From NCBI RefSeq assembly GCF_020733635.1, contig NZ_JAJFZL010000001.1, positions 4,588,001 through 4,652,000 on the forward strand: a DNA stretch of 64,000 nucleotides. The letters run 5' to 3'. Positions 46,840 to 56,627 of this stretch are shown here, piece by piece (within the stretch, counting starts at the first letter, position 1; every line of letters starts with the position of its first letter). The notes under the pieces are model-generated. The model saw only the letters and a list, made by a program, of their open reading frames with translations. It was not told where the DNA came from and did not search any database. The position numbers and the translations under genes are program-made. The stretch comes from Nocardia spumae (GTDB lineage Bacteria > Actinomycetota > Actinomycetes > Mycobacteriales > Mycobacteriaceae).

Positions 46840-48093
46840 TCACGCGGCCCGCTCACGCGGCAGCGACCGGCGGCCGTTGCTCATCGCGCGCGCACCGCGG
46901 ACGGCCAGCGGCAGCACCCAGGCCGCGGCCATCTGATCCCACACGAACGACTGCGGAGTGAACCGGTTGTGCACGAAGCCGACCGACAGGCCCAGCCTCG
47001 GATCGGCCCAGCCGAAACTGCCACCCAGGCCGATATGGCCGAATCCGGACGTGGTGCCGGGGATCGGGAACGTGTGGTACCCCAGATGCCACATCATCGG
47101 CAGGTAGAACAGGGCGTGGTCGAGCTGGTGGGTCTGCACCCGCCGGACGGCTCGCATGGTGTGCGCGGACAGGTACCTGCGACCGGACACCATGCCGCCG
47201 TCGGCCAGCACACCGTAGACCGATGCCAGCGCGTTGGCGGTGAAGACGCCGTTGCCGGCCGGCATTTCGGTATTCAGAATCGACGGTTCGTCACCGTCGA
47301 ACAACGCCTGCAGGCCCGGAAGGAACAGTGCCCGGGTGGCGGCGCCGGGTGGCCCCGGGAAGCGGCCCGCGCGCCCGAGTACCAGTCCGCCGAGCGCGGT
47401 GCCCGCCAAGGCCAGCTTGGAACCGGCCAGCGCGGCCACGGTGGTGGCCGAATCGGGCCCCGGCCGGCCCAGGTGCAGACCATCGATGCCCAATGGTTCG
47501 GAGACCTCGGTACGGAACAGCTCGCGCATACTCGAGCCGGTGATCGCGCGCGTCAGCCCGGCCAGCAGCCAACCGTAGGTGAGGGCGTGGTAGGCCGGGA
47601 CCCCGAGCAGCCGATCCGGTTTCGCGGCCGCCAGCCGATCCTCCATCAGCTCGTGATCGAGCACCTCGTCGAGCCCGGCGGCGATACCGGGTAGCGACGA
47701 CAGCCCGGCTCGGTGAGTCATCAACTGCGCCACCGTGATTCGCGACTTGCCAGCGGCGCCGAAGGCGGGCCAGTACTCCGCGACCGGAGCGGCGTAGTCG
47801 ATCAGTCCGCGATCGGCGAGACGATGGACGACCGTGGAGGCGATGCCCTTGGTAGCCGAGAACGCGACACTCGCCGTGTCCTGCGTCCACGGGGTGGTCC
47901 CCGCGGAGTATCCGGTCCGGACCTCGACGACTCTTTCCCCGTAGCGATGAACGGTCAGACCACCACCGGCTCCGATCCGGCCGCCGACGATGCGGGCGAA
48001 GTTGCGCACCAGGGGCTCGAACTCGACCGCGGCGTAGCCGGTCACACCGGCGGGCAGAGCCGCCGAACCTGCGGAGAAAGCGTCGTTGCTCAC
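46840..48093 (-). CDS. Serine hydrolase, beta-lactamase/EstB type
   Basis: A 417-residue protein of the class C beta-lactamase-like esterase family (LipE-like in mycobacteria). The nucleophile motif S-x2-K is SATK in TASVAFSATKGIASTVVHRLADRGLIDYAAPVAEYWPAFG; the Tyr motif is probably YGW in ALTYGWLLAGLTRAI, and a late His-containing loop is GFGHIGLGGSFGWADP. No signal peptide. GTG 48093 follows TACCGT by 7 bases, a leaderless arrangement. That -10 is part of a perfect 7-bp-arm palindrome, so the gene is likely repressed by a dimeric regulator encoded elsewhere. Confidence 0.85.
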   Translation of the reverse strand: MSNDAFSAGSAALPAGVTGYAAVEFEPLVRNFARIVGGRIGAGGGLTVHRYGERVVEVRTGYSAGTTPWTQDTASVAFSATKGIASTVVHRLADRGLIDYAAPVAEYWPAFGAAGKSRITVAQLMTHRAGLSSLPGIAAGLDEVLDHELMEDRLAAAKPDRLLGVPAYHALTYGWLLAGLTRAITGSSMRELFRTEVSEPLGIDGLHLGRPGPDSATTVAALAGSKLALAGTALGGLVLGRAGRFPGPPGAATRALFLPGLQALFDGDEPSILNTEMPAGNGVFTANALASVYGVLADGGMVSGRRYLSAHTMRAVRRVQTHQLDHALFYLPMMWHLGYHTFPIPGTTSGFGHIGLGGSFGWADPRLGLSVGFVHNRFTPQSFVWDQMAAAWVLPLAVRGARAMSNGRRSLPRERAA

Positions 48094-48100
48094 TCAATCT

Positions 48101-48118
48101 ACGGTACGGGCGTACCGT
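48101..48118. promoter_or_regulatory. Palindromic operator over the -10 of the serine hydrolase gene
   Basis: ACGGTAC-GGGC-GTACCGT, perfect 7-bp arms. Its left arm on the minus strand contains TACCGT, the -10 that lies 7 bases before GTG 48093. Typical layout for TetR-type repression; regulator unknown. Confidence 0.65.
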
Positions 48119-48294
48119 TGTGCGGGCAATGGCGTTGCCCGAGCGGTGATTTCCCCGAGACCCGTTCGAGGCGGTGTGTCCTCGCCGTGCCCGACGCGTG
48201 ACCCGGCCGCGCCACAGCGTCCACCATCCCGCCATCGAGCGCTCTGACCTGCCGAAATACCTCCTCACGGGCCACGATGTGTCATCGTTGAGGA

Positions 48295-49758
48295 ATGCGG
48301 TCGCGACGGTCGATGAAGTCCGATTTGCCGGAATTCGACGGATCGAGGGATGCGCTGCCGAGATATCGCGGACGCGGTGGCGCACTGGCCGCCGTCGCGC
48401 TCGCGATCGCTCTGATCGCCGCATGTTCGAGTTCCGAGCCGGTGCGGTCGGTGCCCCCATCCGCGGTGATCGCCGGCGACTGGAGCGGTGTGCTCCCCCT
48501 GCCGGATCAGGCACTTCCGATCGGCGTCACATTCACCGCGGACGGGGCCACCGCCTCGGTTCCCGTGCAGCACATCTACGATCTGCCGCTCGAACGGGTG
48601 AGCACGGAGCCGGATGCCGTCACCTTCGCACTGCCCGGCCTGCCCGGCGATCCGTTCTTCCACGGCCGCTACGCGCGCCCCGGCGACGACATCACCGGCA
48701 CCTTCACCCAGTTCGGTCACGACATCGCACTCACGCTGCGCCGCGGTAAGGTACCGGCCCCGCCGCGCCCTCAGGAACCGAACCCGCCGTGGCCCTACAC
48801 CGCCGAGGAGGTGAGTTATCGCAGCGGCGACATCACCATCGCCGGCACGCTGACGAAGCCGAGAGGCCCCGGACCGTATCCGACGGTCGTCTTGATCACC
48901 GGCAGCGGCCCCCAGGACCGCAACGAGGAGATCGCGGGCCACAAACCGTTCCTGCTGCTGGCCGATACGCTCACCCGCGCCGGATACGCCGTGTTGCGCA
49001 CCGACGATCGCGGTGTCGGCGGGACCGGCGGGCTGCTCGACACCGCGTCCTACATGGACCTGACCGACGACATCATGGCCGGACTCACCTATCTGCGCGG
49101 CCGGCCCGATATCGACGGCGACCGGATCGGCCTGCTCGGCCACAGCGAGGGCGGATATCTGGCACCGCTGGCCGCCACCCGCCCCGACAGCCGGCTCGCC
49201 TTCGTGATCATGATGGCGGGTCCGGCGGTTCCGGGATCGGAGGTGCTGCTGGAGCAGAACATCACGCTGCTGAAGCGCGAGAACGCCGATCGTGAGACAG
49301 TTCGCTCCCAGGTCGGCTACATCACCACGCTGACCACGCTCATCCGCAATGCCGACGAGCAGCAGATCGACCGCTTCGCCACCAAGCACAACAACTCGCT
49401 GCCGCCGGATCAGCGGCAGCCGCAATCAGCGATCGATCAACTGACCACCCCGTATTTCGAGGCTCTGATCGACTATGACCCGACCCCGGCACTGCGGGCG
49501 CTGCGGATCCCGGTGCTGGCCTTCTACGGCACCAAGGATGTCCAGGTCCCGGCCGAACAGAACGCGCCCGCCGCCCAGGCGGCACTGGCCGGTCATCCGA
49601 ACGCCCGGGTCCACGTCTTCGACGGCCTCAACCACCTGATGCAACCCGCCGACACCGGCAGTCCGAAGGAATATCCCGTCATCGAGACCACCATCGCACC
49701 CGAGGTGCTGTCCTACCTCACCACCTGGCTCGGCACCCATACCGCACCGGTGCACTGA
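48295..49758 (+). CDS. Alpha/beta hydrolase lipoprotein (S9/S33-like)
   Basis: A 487-residue exported hydrolase. The N-terminus has a charged stretch, a helix LAAVALAIALIAAC and a good lipobox (IAAC), so the mature protein is probably lipid-anchored. A beta-rich domain of about 120 residues precedes the hydrolase domain. Hydrolase motifs: VVLITGSGPQDRNEEIAGHKPFLLLADTLTRAGYAVLRTDDRGVGGTGG, nucleophile GHSEGGY, Asp in FYGTKDVQVPAEQN and His in FDGLNHLMQP. ATG 48295 is used; ATG 48313 is the other candidate. Substrate unknown, acyl ester or peptide. Confidence 0.82.
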   Translation: MRSRRSMKSDLPEFDGSRDALPRYRGRGGALAAVALAIALIAACSSSEPVRSVPPSAVIAGDWSGVLPLPDQALPIGVTFTADGATASVPVQHIYDLPLERVSTEPDAVTFALPGLPGDPFFHGRYARPGDDITGTFTQFGHDIALTLRRGKVPAPPRPQEPNPPWPYTAEEVSYRSGDITIAGTLTKPRGPGPYPTVVLITGSGPQDRNEEIAGHKPFLLLADTLTRAGYAVLRTDDRGVGGTGGLLDTASYMDLTDDIMAGLTYLRGRPDIDGDRIGLLGHSEGGYLAPLAATRPDSRLAFVIMMAGPAVPGSEVLLEQNITLLKRENADRETVRSQVGYITTLTTLIRNADEQQIDRFATKHNNSLPPDQRQPQSAIDQLTTPYFEALIDYDPTPALRALRIPVLAFYGTKDVQVPAEQNAPAAQAALAGHPNARVHVFDGLNHLMQPADTGSPKEYPVIETTIAPEVLSYLTTWLGTHTAPVH

Positions 49759-49815
49759 GATCGCGACGGCCCGCGGACAGTAGCGGTGCGGGTGGGGAGT
49801 TGACACAGTGGTGGG

Positions 49816-50433
49816 GTGGGAATCTACAGCGATCGAATCCTGCCGCGATTGATCGACCGGGTCTGCGGCATCCGGGCCAACGACCGGCTGCGCGCGCGGG
49901 TGTGCGACGGGCTCAGCGGCCGGGTGCTGGAGATCGGGTTCGGATCGGGGCGCAACGTGCCGTTCTATCCCAGCGGGGTGAGCCGGGTCAGCGCCGTCGA
50001 GCCGGCGGATGTGGGCTGGCGGCTGGCCGCGGGCCGGGTGGCGCAGTCCCCGGTGCCGGTGGAGCGGGCCGGACTCGACGGGCAGTCGCTGCCGTTCGCG
50101 GACAACAGTTTCGACAGCGCGTTGTCGACGTGGACACTGTGCACGATCCCCGACCTCACGCTCGCGCTGCGGGAGGTACGGCGAGTTCTGGTGCCGGGCG
50201 GCACCTTTCACTTCCTCGAACACGGCATGGCGCCGGACGCGGCGGTACGCCGGTGGCAGGACCGCCTGGATCCCGTACAACAGGTGATCGCCGGTGGATG
50301 TCACCTGAACCGCGATATCCGCGGGCTGGTGGAGGACGCCGGATTCGAGATCACCGAGGTGGATCGCTTCTACGAGGAGCGGGCACCGAAATTCCTTGCC
50401 GCACAGTCACTCGGGGTCGCCGTATCACCCTGA
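49816..50433 (+). CDS. Class I SAM-dependent methyltransferase
   Basis: A 205-residue methyltransferase of the UbiE/Methyltransf_11 type. The SAM-binding motif I is VLEIGFGSGRNVPFY, with an acidic residue at the end of strand 2 (SAVEPADVG), motif II around LPFADNSFDSALSTWTLCTIPDLTLALREVRRVLVPGGTFHFLEHG. The end region (FYEERAPKFLAAQSLGVA) is typical for methyltransferases near actinobacterial lipid genes, but the substrate is unknown. GTG 49816 has no clear ribosome binding site. Converges on the RarD-like gene with a 12-base gap. Confidence 0.85.
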   Translation: MGIYSDRILPRLIDRVCGIRANDRLRARVCDGLSGRVLEIGFGSGRNVPFYPSGVSRVSAVEPADVGWRLAAGRVAQSPVPVERAGLDGQSLPFADNSFDSALSTWTLCTIPDLTLALREVRRVLVPGGTFHFLEHGMAPDAAVRRWQDRLDPVQQVIAGGCHLNRDIRGLVEDAGFEITEVDRFYEERAPKFLAAQSLGVAVSP

Positions 50434-50445
50434 GCGGGTCGCGGA

Positions 50446-51408
50446 TCAGCTCGGCACGACCGAGCGCGCCGGGCGCCGGGTCCGGCGCAGCGCGTCCACG
50501 GTGAACACCGCCAGAGCCGTCCAGATCAGCGCGAACCCGATCCAGCGCGAGGCCGGCATCGGCTCGTGACCGACCAGCACACCCCACGCCAATTGCAGTG
50601 CGGGCGTGAGATATTGCAGCAGCCCCATGGTCGACAGCGCCACCCGGGACGCGGCGAAAGCGAACAGCAGCAGCGGGATCAGGGTCACCGGGCCGGTCGC
50701 GATCAGCAGTGCGGTGTGCCCGGCGCCGTGCCCGAATTCGGCCTGTCCGCGCCATCCCAGCACGATCGCGGCGACCAGTGCGAACGGTGCCGAGACCAGC
50801 CCCTCCGCCGCGACGCTGCGCATCGGATCGAGCCGGATCACCTTCTTGACCAGACCGTAGGTCGCGAACGAGCAGGCCAGCACGAGCGCGATCACCGGCG
50901 GCTTGCCATAGTCGACGGTCAGCACCAGCACCGCCGTCGCCCCCAGACCCAGCGCCACCCATTGCGGCCACCGCAGCCGCTCCCGGAACAGCACCACCCC
51001 GAACAGCACGGTCACCAGCGGATTGATGAAGTATCCGAGGGCGCACTCGACGACGTGGCCGGAGGTCACACCGTAGACGTAGGTACCCCAGTTGATCGAG
51101 ATGGCCGCCGCCGCGACCGCCGCGAGCCGCCAGGTGCGGCCGTCGATCGTCCGCAACTCGCCCCATCGTCCCGCCGCCAGCAACAGGCCCAGCACCAGCA
51201 CGAGAGTCCACAGAATCCGCTGGACCAGGATCTCGATCGGATTCGCGAAGTCCACCAGCCCGAAGAACGCCGGGAACATGCCCCAGATCAGGTACGCGCC
51301 GGCACCGACGGCGACCCCGCGACCGGCGATCGACCGTTGCCGCGCCCCGGAGGTGTCCACGACACCCGGACGTTCCTGCGCACTCCGCACCGATCCACGC
51401 ACCCACAC
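50446..51408 (-). CDS. rarD: EamA/RarD-type permease
   Basis: Ten-helix drug/metabolite transporter, 320 residues from GTG 51408. This start is preferred to longer frames because TAGCGT lies 7 bases upstream and the upstream codons look non-coding. RarD-specific features: AYLIWGMFPAFFGLVDFANPIEILVQRILWTL, SINWGTYVYGVTSGHVVECALGYFINPLVTVLFGVVLFRERL, TYGLVKKVI, and LLQYLTPALQLAWGVLVGHEPMP. Substrate unknown. Confidence 0.85.
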   Translation of the reverse strand: MWVRGSVRSAQERPGVVDTSGARQRSIAGRGVAVGAGAYLIWGMFPAFFGLVDFANPIEILVQRILWTLVLVLGLLLAAGRWGELRTIDGRTWRLAAVAAAAISINWGTYVYGVTSGHVVECALGYFINPLVTVLFGVVLFRERLRWPQWVALGLGATAVLVLTVDYGKPPVIALVLACSFATYGLVKKVIRLDPMRSVAAEGLVSAPFALVAAIVLGWRGQAEFGHGAGHTALLIATGPVTLIPLLLFAFAASRVALSTMGLLQYLTPALQLAWGVLVGHEPMPASRWIGFALIWTALAVFTVDALRRTRRPARSVVPS

Positions 51409-51415
51409 TCCGCGC

Positions 51416-51421
51416 ACGCTA
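51416..51421 (-). promoter_or_regulatory. Leaderless -10 element of the RarD-like gene
   Basis: TAGCGT on the minus strand, 7 bases before GTG 51408. Confidence 0.45.
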
Positions 51422-51487
51422 CTTCCGTTCGGCAATACCTGTCGAGCGGGTTTCGGTGCGGTCCCGGACACAGCGCCCGCGGCGCTC

Positions 51488-52327
51488 TCACCGGGCGGTC
51501 GGGAGCACCTCCCCGTGCGGCAACCGGACGACACCGTCGAGATAGCGATGGCAGCGGCCGGTCAGCAGCACCCGCGCACCGGTCACGGTGCAGTGCAGCC
51601 GGCCGGTCCGGGCGGACAGCTGGCGCGCGGACAGCTCCCGGCGTCCGAGGTCGCGGGCCCACAGGGGCGCGAGCTGGGCGTGCGCGGAGCCGGTCACCGG
51701 ATCCTCGTCGACACCGACCCCCGGGGCGAAGAACCGGGATACGAAGTCGCTGTGGTCACCCGGTGCGGTGAGGATCACCCCGCGGGGCAACGGCGGGAAG
51801 GCCGCGAAATTCGGGCGGGCCCGGCGCACCTCGGCTTCGGTGGCCACCATCACCACCTCGTCCTGGCCGGTCAGCACCCGCACCGGCCGCACCCCGAGCG
51901 CGGTGATCAGATCCGGATCCGGGACCGCGTCGGTGGATTCGACCGCCGGCAGATCCAGCACCAGCTCGTCACCGCTGCGGTCGACGCCGAGCCAGCCGCT
52001 GCGGGTGTAGAAATGCAGGCGGTCGGCGCCCGGATGCATATCGTCGAAGATCTGCGCGGCAGCGGCGAGGGTGGCGTGCCCGCACAGATCGACCTCGGTG
52101 GCCGGGGTGAACCAGCGCAACCAGAAGGCCGGGCCGTCGCCGTAGGGCAGGCCCGCCTCCGGCGGCAATGCCGATGTGTAGAAGGCGGTCTCGGACAGAT
52201 GATTCTCTTCCGCCAGCCGCTGGAGTAGCTCGTCGGGCAACCACGCCAGCAGCGGCATCACCGCCGCCGGGTTACCCGTGAAGGGCGCATCGGCGAACGC
52301 GTCGATCTGATGCAGCAGGACCTCCAT
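51488..52327 (-). CDS. PhzF-family isomerase/epimerase-like protein
   Basis: A 279-residue member of the PhzF/DapF-like fold. The start HQIDAFADAPFTGNPAAVMPLLAWLPDELLQRLAEENHLSETAFY contains the conserved Glu of the PhzF active site; later motifs are LCGHATLAAAAQIF, RFFAPGVGVDEDPVTGSAHAQLAPLWA. No phenazine genes are near, so the role is unassigned. ATG 52327 follows TACCTT by 7 bases (leaderless); a longer frame to 52369 is rejected. Confidence 0.9.
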   Translation of the reverse strand: MEVLLHQIDAFADAPFTGNPAAVMPLLAWLPDELLQRLAEENHLSETAFYTSALPPEAGLPYGDGPAFWLRWFTPATEVDLCGHATLAAAAQIFDDMHPGADRLHFYTRSGWLGVDRSGDELVLDLPAVESTDAVPDPDLITALGVRPVRVLTGQDEVVMVATEAEVRRARPNFAAFPPLPRGVILTAPGDHSDFVSRFFAPGVGVDEDPVTGSAHAQLAPLWARDLGRRELSARQLSARTGRLHCTVTGARVLLTGRCHRYLDGVVRLPHGEVLPTAR

Positions 52328-52334
52328 AGAGCCG

Positions 52335-52340
52335 AAGGTA
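52335..52340 (-). promoter_or_regulatory. Leaderless -10 element of the PhzF-like gene
   Basis: TACCTT on the minus strand, 7 bases before ATG 52327. Confidence 0.45.
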
Positions 52341-52427
52341 CCCGCGTTCCGAATCGATGCGCGGCACAACGATGTTCACGGCGCGCCATACCATGCGACC
52401 AGTTGACGCGCCGTCATCCCTTCCGGC

Positions 52428-54860
52428 TCAGTGATTTCGGCCCGGCTCCTCGGGGAAGAGATGGCGCTGTTCCCCGGTCACCATGGCCGTGACCCACCAC
52501 GCCACCTCGACCAGCACGATGCCGATGGCCCCGCAGACGAACGCCGCACCGGTCAGGGTGGCGTTGGACGGGTCGAGCTTGAAGAAGTGCCGGGTGAACG
52601 GCACCGTGAACAGGATCAGATAGCCCGCGATCGATCCGGCGATCAGCAGGATCTTCCACCAGTTCCACGGCCGCGCCACGATCGCCAGTACCCATACCGC
52701 GATCACCAGCAGCGTGATCAGCGCCGTGGTCCCCGTCTGCACCGATCGCGCTTCCTCGTCCAGGCTCTGGTCGGCGCTCCAGTAGGCGATCAGGTAGGCG
52801 ATGAAGGTCATCACCCCGATCACCGTTCCCGACGGCACCGCCAGGCGCAGCACCCGCCGGACGAAACCCGTTCGCGCCCTTTCGTTGTTGGGTGCCAGCG
52901 ACAGGATGAAGGCCGGGATGCCGATGGTGAACCAGGCCGCGATGGTGACGTGGCGGGGCAGGAACGGATACGACAGCGGCGCGTAATGGAAGATCTGCGA
53001 ACCGATTCCGGCCACCCCCACCAGGAAGGCCAGCAGCACCGAGTACACGGTCTTGGTCAGGAACAGATTCGAGACCCGTTCGATATTGCCGATCACCCGC
53101 CGGCCCTCACCCACCACGTACGGCAGGGTGGCGAAACGGTTGTCCAGCAGGACGATCTGCGCGACCGCGCGGGTGGCCGGGCTGCCAGAGCCCATCGCCA
53201 CACCGATATCGGCATCCTTGAGCGCCAGGACGTCGTTGACGCCGTCACCGGTCATCGCGACGGTGTGCCCGCGCGACTGCAGCGCACTCACCATCGCGCG
53301 CTTCTGATCCGGGCGCACCCGGCCGAAAGTGGTCTCACGGTCCAGCACATCGGCCAATTCGTCCTGTCCGGACGGCAACCGCCGGGCATCGACCGCGTGC
53401 TCGCCACCGGTCAGTCCGAGCGAGGAGGCCACCGCGCCGACCGAGACCGCGTTGTCGCCCGAGATCACCTTGATCGAAACATCCTGATCGGCAAAGTAAT
53501 CCAAGGTCTCGCGGGCATCGGGGCGCACCTTCTGTTCCAGCACGACCAGCGCCTGCGGGCGCACCGTGCCCGGTGCGGCGGGATCGTCCACCGGGCGATC
53601 CGAGGAGGCCAGCAGCAGCACCCGCAGCCCCTGCGCGCCGATGTCCTGCGCGGTGGCGGCGATATCGGAGCCGGAGTCGAGCAGGACATCCGGCGCGCCG
53701 AGCAACCAGTTGCCGTGCTCACCGTAGGAGATACCGCTCCACTTCTTGGCCGAGCTGAACGGCGCCACCCCGGTCGCGGACCAGTCCGGATCCTCGGTCA
53801 TCGCCTCGGCGATGGCCAGCACGCTGGCGTTGGGGCGCGGATCGTCGTGGGCGAGGGCGGCCAGCACCGCGTGCAACTGCCGCTCGGGCACATCGCCGAC
53901 GACCCGCAGCTCCGACAGCCGCATGCCGTTCTCGGTGAGCGTGCCCGTCTTGTCCGCGCAGACCACATCCACGCGGGCCAGCCCCTCGATCGCCGGCAAT
54001 TCCTGGACCAGGCACTGACGCTGTCCCAGCCGCACCACGCCGACAGCGAAGGCGATCGAGGTCATCAGCACCAGCCCCTCGGGCACCATCGGCACCAGGG
54101 CGGCGACCATCCCGTTGAGTGCCTGCCGCCAGGACTCGTGGCTGGAGAACAGCTGGTTGTAGATGGTCACCAGACCGGCCGGGATCAGCAGGTAGGTGAT
54201 GACCTTCAAGATCGTGTCGATACCGCTGCGCAACTCGGAATCGACCAGCGTGAACTTCGAGGCCTCATCGGCCAGTTGCGCGGCGTAGGCGTCCTTGCCG
54301 ACCTTGGTCGCCCGGTACGCGCCCGATCCGGCGACCACGTAGCTGCCGGACATGACCTTCGCGCCGACGGCCTTGTCGATCGGATCGGCCTCACCGGTCA
54401 GCAACGATTCGTCGACCTCGAGCAGTTCGCATTCGACGACCTCACCGTCGACCACGATCTGATCGCCGGGCCCCAGCTCGATCACGTCGTCGAGCACCAC
54501 GTCCTGGGGACCGATCTCGGCCGCGGCGCCGTCACGGCGCACCACCGGTTTGGCCTGACCGACGATGGCGAGCTTGTCGAGGGTGCGCTTGGCCCGCAAT
54601 TCCTGCACGATGCCGACCACACTGTTGGCCACGATCAGCAGGCCGAACATGCCGTCGATGATCGATCCGGTGGCCAGGACCAGCACGAACAGCACACCGA
54701 GGATGGCGTTGATGCGGGTGAGGACATTGGCCCGGACGATGTCGGCAACCGAGCGGCTCGCCCGATCCGGCACATCGTTGGTTTGCCCGTCACGAACGCG
54801 CTGTGCGACCTCGGCCGCGGTCAGACCCGGTGCGCGCGCTTGCTGCTCGGTGATCGACAT
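52428..54860 (-). CDS. ctpE: P-type cation ATPase, CtpE-like
   Basis: Membrane ATPase of 810 residues closest in motifs to mycobacterial CtpE, a calcium importer. Phosphorylation site [11 protein letters not shown], actuator motif LLTGEADP, nucleotide-binding segments, hinge [77 protein letters not shown]. No heavy-metal domain or CPx motif. ATG 54860 follows TAGGCT by 7 bases; longer frames are rejected. Downstream of lspA-rluD-unknown-ADP-ribosylglycohydrolase on the same strand, but with its own promoter. Confidence 0.9.
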   Translation of the reverse strand: MSITEQQARAPGLTAAEVAQRVRDGQTNDVPDRASRSVADIVRANVLTRINAILGVLFVLVLATGSIIDGMFGLLIVANSVVGIVQELRAKRTLDKLAIVGQAKPVVRRDGAAAEIGPQDVVLDDVIELGPGDQIVVDGEVVECELLEVDESLLTGEADPIDKAVGAKVMSGSYVVAGSGAYRATKVGKDAYAAQLADEASKFTLVDSELRSGIDTILKVITYLLIPAGLVTIYNQLFSSHESWRQALNGMVAALVPMVPEGLVLMTSIAFAVGVVRLGQRQCLVQELPAIEGLARVDVVCADKTGTLTENGMRLSELRVVGDVPERQLHAVLAALAHDDPRPNASVLAIAEAMTEDPDWSATGVAPFSSAKKWSGISYGEHGNWLLGAPDVLLDSGSDIAATAQDIGAQGLRVLLLASSDRPVDDPAAPGTVRPQALVVLEQKVRPDARETLDYFADQDVSIKVISGDNAVSVGAVASSLGLTGGEHAVDARRLPSGQDELADVLDRETTFGRVRPDQKRAMVSALQSRGHTVAMTGDGVNDVLALKDADIGVAMGSGSPATRAVAQIVLLDNRFATLPYVVGEGRRVIGNIERVSNLFLTKTVYSVLLAFLVGVAGIGSQIFHYAPLSYPFLPRHVTIAAWFTIGIPAFILSLAPNNERARTGFVRRVLRLAVPSGTVIGVMTFIAYLIAYWSADQSLDEEARSVQTGTTALITLLVIAVWVLAIVARPWNWWKILLIAGSIAGYLILFTVPFTRHFFKLDPSNATLTGAAFVCGAIGIVLVEVAWWVTAMVTGEQRHLFPEEPGRNH

Positions 54861-54867
54861 GTCCGAC

Positions 54868-54873
54868 AGCCTA
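54868..54873 (-). promoter_or_regulatory. Leaderless -10 element of ctpE
   Basis: TAGGCT on the minus strand, 7 bases before ATG 54860. Confidence 0.5.
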
Positions 54874-54954
54874 GAGCGTTTCCGACGAATCGGACCGGAC
54901 CCGGTGGCGAGGCCGAATGCGGGCAACCGGCCGGCACACGCACCCCGGCCCGGC

Positions 54955-55872
54955 TCAGCGATCGACGATCCGGCGGGTCAGCGCGACCAGGTCCGCACCC
55001 CCCAGCCGCGGATACCCGTGCAGCAGCGCCACCCACTGCGGCGGGATGGCCGAGGCGCCCCAGCGGGCACCGGCCAGCCCGCCCGCGATCGCGGCCGTGG
55101 TGTCGGTATCGCCGCCGGCGCGCACCGCGGCCTCGAGTGCGCCGGGCAGCGACTCGGTGTGGGTGATCGCCCACCACGCGGTCTGCAGCGCGTGCACCAC
55201 CCAGCCGTTCTTCGGGAAATCCGCCGGGCTGCCGGATTCGGCCCGGTCCAGCAGATCGGCCCAGAAATCGGCGTCGACGAGAGCCAGCCCGTCCCGCACA
55301 CCGTCGTAGGTACCGTGGAGCACCGCGTGCCGGATCGCCCAGGACCACAGCACGCAGGCCTCTCCCGCTCGCTCATCGCTGTGGGTCAGCTCGCTGACCG
55401 CACGCGCCGCGGCGGCGCAGTTGCCCGGATCGTCGAGATAGCACAGCGCGACCGGAGCGGTGCGCATGAGCGAGCCGTTGCCGCCGGTGAGTCCGTCGAG
55501 TTCGAAGGAGCGCCGACGCATATCGGCGGCGCCGGCGCTGCGCCACTGCAGGATCTGGCTGGTCTGGTAGCCCACATCCTTGGGGCGGGTATCCCACCAG
55601 CGCACGAACTCCCGGGCCACCGCATCCAGTCCCGCGTCGTGGTGCAGTGTCCCGTGCTCGGCCGCGGCGAGGGCGACTCCGACGGCCATCGCGGTGTCGT
55701 CGGTCCACTCCCCCGGTTCCCAGCGCGGCGATCCGCCGCCCCGCATCTCGATCACCGAATCCGGTGCCGGATAAGTGAATTCGTAGCCCGCGCCGAGTGC
55801 GTCACCGGCGGCGGTCCCCAGCAGCACCCCCGTCGCCCGATCCCGCTGGTCCGCATCCCATTCCACCGGCAC
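54955..55872 (-). CDS. ADP-ribosylglycohydrolase family protein
   Basis: A 305-residue all-alpha protein of the DraG/ARH family, which removes ADP-ribose from proteins or small molecules. Metal-binding motifs: [14 protein letters not shown] near the N-terminus, [15 protein letters not shown], and the C-terminal [21 protein letters not shown]; all acidic ligands are present. GTG 55872 has GAGAGG 3-4 bases upstream, a tight spacing. No ADP-ribosyltransferase gene is visible nearby, so the substrate is unknown. Confidence 0.9.
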   Translation of the reverse strand: MPVEWDADQRDRATGVLLGTAAGDALGAGYEFTYPAPDSVIEMRGGGSPRWEPGEWTDDTAMAVGVALAAAEHGTLHHDAGLDAVAREFVRWWDTRPKDVGYQTSQILQWRSAGAADMRRRSFELDGLTGGNGSLMRTAPVALCYLDDPGNCAAAARAVSELTHSDERAGEACVLWSWAIRHAVLHGTYDGVRDGLALVDADFWADLLDRAESGSPADFPKNGWVVHALQTAWWAITHTESLPGALEAAVRAGGDTDTTAAIAGGLAGARWGASAIPPQWVALLHGYPRLGGADLVALTRRIVDR

Positions 55873-55943
55873 GATCCTCTCCCCTCGCTGACGCCTGCGC
55901 CGATTATCGCCCGTGGCGCCCCCAGCTCCCCCCGTCGCACCCG

Positions 55944-56624
55944 TCAGCGATCCGGAATCGCACCGTCATCGGGCCCCGGCGTCACGGTATCGGTCTGTTC
56001 GGGAAGCAACGGCAGCACCGCGAACGCGCCGGCGGCGGCATCGGGCGGCAAGGCCTGCACACTGCGGACCGCACTGTGTGCCGCCAGTGCGCGCAACTGC
56101 GCCAGGGTGCCGCGCACCACCAGATTCACCGCGCACGGACATCCGGCGCGCAGGCGGGCGGCCAGGACCGCGGCGATACGCCGCGACCGATCGTCGTCGG
56201 CCTGAACATGATCCATCGCACCGGCGGCCGCCGCCTGCGCCGCGCGCGCCGCGGCGGCGCCGGCCGGCACCGGAACCGTGATCACCGGCGTATACACCCG
56301 ATCGATCGGCACGTGATAGAGCAGTTGCGAGATCCGCGGTCCCGCGACCACGTCGACGACATCGTCGGTGCCGAGCCCGGTCCGCAACGTCACCAGCGCC
56401 CAGCGTGCTGCGGCGTCATCACCGGACAGCGATTCGCGCGCACGGTCGAGGTAATCCGCGACCGGCTCCCCGGAATCGGGTCCGAGCCGGTCGGTGCCGA
56501 GCACCGACGGCCGCGGCGGCCGGGCCCAGCCGAGTACGACGACCGTGATCAGCAGCGCCACCACGACCACGAATCCGGCCGCGGCCCACCACCTCCCGCG
56601 CGCTGTCACCGTCCTCGCCACCAC
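55944..56624 (-). CDS. Membrane-anchored protein of unknown function
   Basis: A 226-residue protein with one N-terminal membrane helix (WWAAAGFVVVVALLITVVVLGW) and an extracytoplasmic Ala/Arg/Asp-rich domain. Two Cys are close together (GCPCAVN), preceded by helical ARLRAG. A segment IDRVYTPVITVPVPAG-AAAARAAQAAAAGAMDH precedes it. GTG 56624 starts 3 bases after the rluD stop, so it is translationally coupled to rluD. Family not recognised. Confidence 0.7.
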   Translation of the reverse strand: MVARTVTARGRWWAAAGFVVVVALLITVVVLGWARPPRPSVLGTDRLGPDSGEPVADYLDRARESLSGDDAAARWALVTLRTGLGTDDVVDVVAGPRISQLLYHVPIDRVYTPVITVPVPAGAAAARAAQAAAAGAMDHVQADDDRSRRIAAVLAARLRAGCPCAVNLVVRGTLAQLRALAAHSAVRSVQALPPDAAAGAFAVLPLLPEQTDTVTPGPDDGAIPDR

Positions 56625-56627
56625 CGG

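Noticed and set aside
52431..55166. A 911-codon + strand frame opposite ctpE
   Set aside because: Composition is antisense-like (His/Arg/Gln/Asp repeats) while ctpE shows all P-type ATPase motifs.
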